Below, in pieces: positions 35,408 to 38,935 of a stretch of DNA of 38,935 nt. The notes below the pieces were generated by a model. It had not been told where the DNA came from, made no database searches, and was given only the letters and a program-made list of their open reading frames with translations. Source of the stretch: Desulfobacteraceae bacterium (GTDB lineage Bacteria; Desulfobacterota; Desulfobacteria; Desulfobacterales; Desulfosalsimonadaceae); NCBI GenBank assembly GCA_011389935.1, contig JAABTJ010000027.1:1-38935 (forward strand), given 5' to 3'. A program made the translations under genes and the position numbers. Position 1 is the first letter of the stretch; each line of letters starts with the position of its first letter.

Positions 35408-35456
35408 GCTGCGGGTCATTCCTGCTCCCACGTGACCCGCAGCACCTCCTTTTCCA
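35408..35456 (+). terminator. Hairpin after the LysM gene, possible terminator
   Basis: Perfect 11-bp arms GCTGCGGGTCA (35408-35418) and TGACCCGCAGC (35433-35443) enclose a 14-base loop, followed by a short CCTCCTTTTCC tract. The T-run is weak, so termination may be partial. Its right arm belongs to the 33-bp duplication of the gspE end. Confidence 0.5.
35418..35450. repeat. 33-bp direct repeat, distal copy of the gspE 3' end
   Basis: These 33 bases are identical to 36101-36133, which span the last base of the gspE stop codon and its final ten or so codons. The two copies lie 683 bp apart and bracket the unknown 188-residue gene. Confidence 0.9.
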
Positions 35457-35471
35457 TGCATCGCCAATGAT

Positions 35472-36038
35472 TCACCCGATTGTTACGGATTCAACAAAGG
35501 CATTGTTGACCCCGATAAAATTATGGGGCAAAGCGATGTCTCTCTTTGTCCACTTTTCCTGTTTCTTGTAGATTTCCACAATATGGGTCTGGGTCAGCGG
35601 AAAAAACTTGTCCCGGGATTTTTTTCTGAAAAGGCCGTAGAACGTACCGGTGATATCATAAAACGAAGCCCCCGCCATCCGTGTCAGGATATTCACTTCC
35701 TTGGCTTTTTCATTGCTCTGTTTGACCATGAACGATGCTCTTTTCTTTTCCCCCTCGTCCCCCACGTTTTCGAGTTCATCATAAAAATAGATGACCTCTG
35801 AAATTTTTATCTGAATTTTTTCGAAACGTTTATAAATGGAAGAATCATCCACGTAAAGCCTCACGTCATGCATCATCAGGCCATTTTCGTAGCATTTTTC
35901 ATCCGGGTTGCGCCAATAGACATTCGAACTGTTGAGAAGATCCGTGGTTCTGAAGGTTTCACTCGGTATGTCGATCTTTCCAGAATATCTTCTTCCCATC
36001 GAAGTAATGATGCTCAGCTCTCTTTGAAGAACGGCCAT
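35472..36038 (-). CDS. Conserved-looking protein of unknown function
   Basis: A 188-residue soluble protein with no signal peptide, membrane segment or metal motif that I recognise. The N-terminal third (GRRYSGKIDIPSETFRTTDLLN) reads like a short beta-rich domain. The middle has mixed charged helices (VYFYDELEN region, KKRASFMVKQSNEKAKE) and the end again alternates strands (FFPLTQTHIVEIY, LPHNFIGVNNAFVESV). A good AAAGGA lies nine bases before the ATG. It follows the GspE/PilB-type ATPase gene by 60 bp on the same strand, so a link to pilus or secretion is possible but unproven. The gene lies between two copies of a 33-bp sequence, which suggests that it was inserted at the end of gspE or that the region was duplicated. 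Confidence 0.8.
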   Translation of the reverse strand: MAVLQRELSIITSMGRRYSGKIDIPSETFRTTDLLNSSNVYWRNPDEKCYENGLMMHDVRLYVDDSSIYKRFEKIQIKISEVIYFYDELENVGDEGEKKRASFMVKQSNEKAKEVNILTRMAGASFYDITGTFYGLFRKKSRDKFFPLTQTHIVEIYKKQEKWTKRDIALPHNFIGVNNAFVESVTIG

Positions 36039-36098
36039 AGCGTGTTTTCCTTTGTTTGACCGGGTTTTCAGATGCGGGCATTGTCGCCCCTATGCCAT

Positions 36099-37952
36099 TT
36101 ATTCCTGCTCCCACGTGACCCGCAGCACCTCCTCCACCGTAGTGATCCCGGCCAAAAGCTTGCGGATCGCATTTTCCCTGAGCGTTACCATGTTTTCAGA
36201 CAAAGCCATCTCCCGGACCTTGCCCAGGTCGGTGCTTGCGGTGGTGATTTCCCGCATACCACGGGAATACGGCATCACCTCGAACACGGACGTCCTGCCG
36301 TAATACCCGGTTCCCCGGCACTTGATGCACCCCTTCCCCCGGTAGAGGGTAACGCTGCCTTCTTTCCCGGCATCCAGCCCCTTCATCACCAGTTCGGCCG
36401 CATCCATTTCATACGACTCAATGCACTTGGTGCAGATCTTCCGCACCAGCCGTTGGGAGATCACCCCCGTCAAGACCGCCTGCACCAGGAAATGCGGGAT
36501 ACCGATGTCGAGCAGCCGGATAATGGCCGACGGCGCGTCATTGGTATGCAGCGTGGACAGGACCAGATGCCCGGTCAACGCCGCCTGCACGGCATTTTCC
36601 GCCGTGTCCAGGTCCCGGAGCTCTCCGACCATGATAATGTCCGGGTCCTGGCGCAGGATATTCCGTATGATGGAGGCAAACGTGATCCCCACGTTGGGGT
36701 TGACCGCGATCTGGTTGAATTCTTCGTGCACCATTTCAATGGGGTCTTCAATGGTGGTGGTGTTCACCTCGGGCGTGGACAGGCGCCGGAGCGTGGAATA
36801 AAGGGTGGTGGACTTGCCGCTCCCGGTAGGCCCGCACACCAGCACCATGCCGTGGGGCCGGTATATCATGGAATAGTAGCGCTCCAGGTCCTGCCCGGTA
36901 AACCCAAGGTTTTCGATGTCCTGCAAAAGGATGTCCGGGTCCATGATCCGCATGACCATCTTTTCCCCGTGGGCCGTGGGAACGGACGATATGCGGATTT
37001 CCACCTCCACGCCCCCCTTGTCGATCTTCACGCGGCCGTCCTGGGGGCGCCGTTTTTCCGCCATGTCCAGCCGGGACAGGTTTTTGATGCGGCTGATAAT
37101 GGCGGAATGCACTTTCCGGGGGAGCCGGTACACCGTGTGCATAACCCCGTCGATGCGCATGCGAACAAGCACGTCCTCGCGCTTGGGCTCGATATGGATA
37201 TCGCTTGCCCGCTGGTCGAATGCATAGCTGAAGAGGTGGTTGACCGCGTTGACGATGTGCTGGTCGTTGGCGGGCAGCTCCTCCGGAGATTTCAAGCGGA
37301 CGTACTGCTCCAGGTTGCCGATGTCCACGATCGGGGCGGTAAACTGGTGCTCGGCAGCCGCAATGGAGCGCTTGAAACCAAAAAACTCATTGATCAGCCG
37401 CACGATGTCGGATTTTGCCGTAACCACCACGTCCACCGGCATCTGGGCCACCCGGGACACGTCTTCGAACACTTCGCTGTTGAAGGGGTTGGACGTGGCC
37501 AGTACCAGCCGGCCGTTTTCCTTTGCCACGGGGAGCACCAGGTGCTTCATGGCGAAATTGCGGGGAATGGTGGTGGTCACCAGGTTGAGATCGAGCTTTA
37601 CCGGGTCGATCTTTTTATAGGGGTGCCCCCATTGGCCGGCAAGGGCATGAAAAATCGCGTCCTCGTCCAGTGCCAGCCCCGGCTCGTCCGCCCGGAAAAG
37701 GTTGAGCGATACAATGGCGTCGATGATCGTCACGGGGTTATCAATCCGGTAGGCATCCAGCCCCGGCCCTTTTTTTTCCTTTTTCTTCGCCTCGATCTGC
37801 CCCTTGATCCGGTCCCGGTTGTCGAAGATGTCCTTGGCCTGCTCTTTGGTGATCAGGTTGTCCTTGACCAGGGTAAGGCAGACGAACCGGTCGGACAGGG
37901 GGTGAACGGGTGCGGAGGGTTTCGGTTTGGCGTCGGGCGCTGTTGGATCCAT
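36099..37952 (-). CDS. gspE: GspE/PilB-family secretion or pilus assembly ATPase
   Basis: A 617-residue hexameric ATPase of type II secretion or type IV pilus systems. It has an N-terminal helical part (about 10-60), a T2SSE_N domain (about 85-200, AMKHLVLPVAKENGRLVLATSNPF), Walker A GPTGSGKSTTLYSTL near residue 372, Asp box (TIEDPIE), Walker B (DPDIIMVGELRD), His box (LVLSTLHTNDAPSAIIRLLD) and a zinc-type four-cysteine loop (CTKC near 507, CIKC near 542). The start at 37952 leaves a 4-bp gap to the gene before; an ATG at 37976 would overlap it by 20 bp. No pilin, platform or secretin genes lie in the window. The protein could serve an MSHA-like or incomplete system with partners encoded elsewhere. 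Confidence 0.93.
   Translation of the reverse strand: MDPTAPDAKPKPSAPVHPLSDRFVCLTLVKDNLITKEQAKDIFDNRDRIKGQIEAKKKEKKGPGLDAYRIDNPVTIIDAIVSLNLFRADEPGLALDEDAIFHALAGQWGHPYKKIDPVKLDLNLVTTTIPRNFAMKHLVLPVAKENGRLVLATSNPFNSEVFEDVSRVAQMPVDVVVTAKSDIVRLINEFFGFKRSIAAAEHQFTAPIVDIGNLEQYVRLKSPEELPANDQHIVNAVNHLFSYAFDQRASDIHIEPKREDVLVRMRIDGVMHTVYRLPRKVHSAIISRIKNLSRLDMAEKRRPQDGRVKIDKGGVEVEIRISSVPTAHGEKMVMRIMDPDILLQDIENLGFTGQDLERYYSMIYRPHGMVLVCGPTGSGKSTTLYSTLRRLSTPEVNTTTIEDPIEMVHEEFNQIAVNPNVGITFASIIRNILRQDPDIIMVGELRDLDTAENAVQAALTGHLVLSTLHTNDAPSAIIRLLDIGIPHFLVQAVLTGVISQRLVRKICTKCIESYEMDAAELVMKGLDAGKEGSVTLYRGKGCIKCRGTGYYGRTSVFEVMPYSRGMREITTASTDLGKVREMALSENMVTLRENAIRKLLAGITTVEEVLRVTWEQE
36101..36133. repeat. 33-bp direct repeat, gspE copy
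   Basis: This is the C-terminal coding end of gspE (VLRVTWEQE and part of the stop codon), identical to 35418-35450. See that entry. Confidence 0.9.
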
Positions 37953-37956
37953 AAAA

Positions 37957-38484
37957 TCACTTTTCAAACCGTGCATTATACGCTTTCACCCGCTCTTCGT
38001 GGTCTTTCAGCTTTTCCTGGTAGACCCGGATCCGGTCGTTAATCTGGTCGACCTTCTCCCCGTACGCCTCAAATTCTGCAAGGGGGGCATCCTCATCCGG
38101 AGGATCGCCGATCTGCGCCTTTTCCTCCTGGATGCCCTCGTATTCCGCCTGGAGTTCGGCCTGCTCGCTGCGCAGGGCCTCTCCCCTTTCAACAAGGTCG
38201 GCGTCTCCTTCCGCCTGATCACCTTCCGGCGGGTCGTCGGCGTCGGCATCCAGGGCCGTCTCTTCGGTTTGCGCAGGCGGCTCCTGCTGTTCGGAAGGCG
38301 TTGAGTAGTCCGGCACTGCGCGAATCCGCCGGACGTTTTCACGCTTTTCTTCCGGGACATTTCCCAGATCGTCGGTAAAACGGATGTTGCCGTCGGCATC
38401 CCGGTACTCGTAGAGAGCTCCGGTTGCAGGCGCAGCAATGGACAGGACAAAAACCACCAGTAACACGAAGGATAGATAACGCAT
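37957..38484 (-). CDS. Secreted DUF4124-like protein with coiled coil
   Basis: A 175-residue exported protein. The signal peptide runs from 1 to about 22 (MRYLSFVLLVVFVLSIAAPATG). It is followed by a DUF4124-like segment (ALYEYRDADGNIRFTDDLGNVP), a low-complexity acidic linker rich in E, D, P and Q, and a C-terminal coiled coil (about 110-172). DUF4124 proteins are small periplasmic proteins of unknown role. ATG at 38484 is chosen for AAGGAG seven bases upstream and the immediate signal peptide. It is the first gene of the leftward unit with gspE (4 bp apart), with a promoter at 38549-38577. Confidence 0.88.
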   Translation of the reverse strand: MRYLSFVLLVVFVLSIAAPATGALYEYRDADGNIRFTDDLGNVPEEKRENVRRIRAVPDYSTPSEQQEPPAQTEETALDADADDPPEGDQAEGDADLVERGEALRSEQAELQAEYEGIQEEKAQIGDPPDEDAPLAEFEAYGEKVDQINDRIRVYQEKLKDHEERVKAYNARFEK

Positions 38485-38548
38485 GGGCAGGCTCCTTTTT
38501 AAACGGCTGTACCCTGTGACATGAAAAGATCTTTTTTGCCGTCTACAT

Positions 38549-38577
38549 TGTATAGCACTTTTGTTTCCGGATTTCAA
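38549..38577 (-). promoter_or_regulatory. Promoter for the DUF4124-gspE unit
   Basis: On the minus strand TTGAAA (38572-38577) and TATACA (38549-38554) are 17 bp apart, about 65 bp before the start codon and directly after the terminator of the preceding gene. Confidence 0.5.
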
Positions 38578-38582
38578 AACTG

Positions 38583-38642
38583 AAAAAAGCCATGAAAGGC
38601 GCAGAAAAAACCCGGTTGAGCATTTCCTGCGCCTTCATGGCC
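38583..38642 (-). terminator. Rho-independent terminator of the gene at the right edge
   Basis: Read on the minus strand, GCCATGAAGGCGCAG pairs with CTGCGCCTTTCATGGC (one bulged base) and is followed at once by six T residues (38588-38583). It lies 45 bp after the stop codon of the partial gene, so that transcript ends here. Confidence 0.85.
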
Positions 38643-38687
38643 TTGATTTCTTGAAGCGGCCGCCTGCCGGCCGGCATTTATTGGCCG

Positions 38688-38935
38688 TTACCGGTCCCGC
38701 CACCCGGTGATACGGCTTTTATCCATCTCAAAATCTGCATCCACATCCCCTAATCCGCCCAAAGCATCTGCTTCAAGTAATATTATGGGTCTATCTGATC
38801 CACCACGATGAATCGTCATATGTGAGGCAGGCATCCCCTCTTTGGATACTTTAAATTTGAAGGCTGTAATATCAGCTTCTCCATCACCTTCAACCCTATT
38901 AACGCTTCCAGGGCTATTTTCCTCCGGCAGAACAT
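38688..38935 (-). CDS. C-terminal fragment of an unidentified protein (runs off the window)
   Basis: The minus-strand frame is open from the window edge to a TAA at 38688-38690, giving the last 82 or so residues of a protein. The fragment includes DGEADITAFKFKVSKEGMPA, then SHMTIHRGGSDRPIILLEAD, and ends in KSRITGWRDR. The pattern looks like a beta-rich domain but I recognise no family. A strong terminator 45 bp downstream supports that this is a real gene end. The start and the rest of the gene are outside the window. Confidence 0.7.
   Translation of the reverse strand, partial: VLPEENSPGSVNRVEGDGEADITAFKFKVSKEGMPASHMTIHRGGSDRPIILLEADALGGLGDVDADFEMDKSRITGWRDR

Noticed and set aside
36072..38042. 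A long open frame on the plus strand opposite gspE, over 650 codons
   Set aside because: It is antisense to a clear GspE/PilB ATPase, has no recognisable motif, is rich in H, R, P and G, and has no ribosome binding site. High third-position GC of the real gene explains it. The same holds for long opposite frames at 8801-10540, 2613-3893, 17447-18700 and 24352-25605.
38680..38720. An alternative frame at the right edge ending in a Gly-rich tail
   Set aside because: It is closed by a stop codon about 40 bases upstream, while the frame ending at 38688 is open to the window edge.

Overview
The window looks like a chromosomal stretch from a strictly anaerobic, Gram-negative deltaproteobacterium, most likely a Desulfobacterales-type sulfate reducer or a syntrophic relative. 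I infer this from the heterodisulfide-reductase (Hdr) type electron-transfer genes, the rubrerythrin, the many two-component proteins with cysteine-rich PAS domains, and the two dispersed palindromic repeat families. No database search was possible. No rRNA, tRNA, CRISPR array, insertion sequence or phage gene was seen.

Region 1 (1-14.5 kb, minus strand) is the centrepiece. It appears to be one long operon, transcribed leftwards from a good sigma-54 promoter at 14401-14415. Gene order is: a TusA-like protein without the catalytic Cys; a 1135-aa HdrA carrying an inserted GltD-like NAD(P)H/FAD module; an MvhD-like [2Fe-2S] protein; an FrhB/FdhB-like iron-sulfur flavoprotein; a 1142-aa double HdrA with a complete response-regulator receiver (REC) domain inside it; HdrC; HdrB; and three signalling genes (membrane PAS-PAS histidine kinase, stand-alone receiver, REC-PAS-histidine kinase). 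A sigma-54 activator with a cysteine-rich PAS domain is divergently encoded at 14541-15932, with a cluster of palindromes between it and the promoter. A further REC-histidine kinase lies convergent to it. My reading is a flavin-based electron bifurcating or confurcating Hdr complex, possibly NAD(P)H-linked. It would be controlled at transcription by the sigma-54 activator and, more unusually, perhaps by phosphorylation of the REC domain inside its HdrA subunit.

Region 2 (17-22.5 kb) holds phosphoglucomutase, a GGDEF-domain remnant, a translationally coupled lipase-like lipoprotein and MltF-type lytic transglycosylase, and rubrerythrin. Region 3 (22.9-27.5 kb) is an RND efflux pair with a small PII-like protein. 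Region 4 (27.7-34.1 kb) has a HisN-type phosphatase, a GlpD-FGGY kinase pair, a lone PIN-domain toxin-like protein and an M48/Ste24-type membrane protease. Region 5 (34.3-38.9 kb) has a secreted LysM protein and a leftward unit (DUF4124-like secreted protein, GspE/PilB ATPase, unknown 188-aa protein), followed at the edge by the C-terminus of another gene with a clear terminator.

Two repeat families punctuate the intergenic spaces. One is a roughly 150-bp hairpin element with GACGGC-like ends (four copies, one of them cut by the window edge, plus one half copy). The other is a CACAGAG-rich hairpin (two full copies plus one partial). Several copies sit exactly at gene ends.
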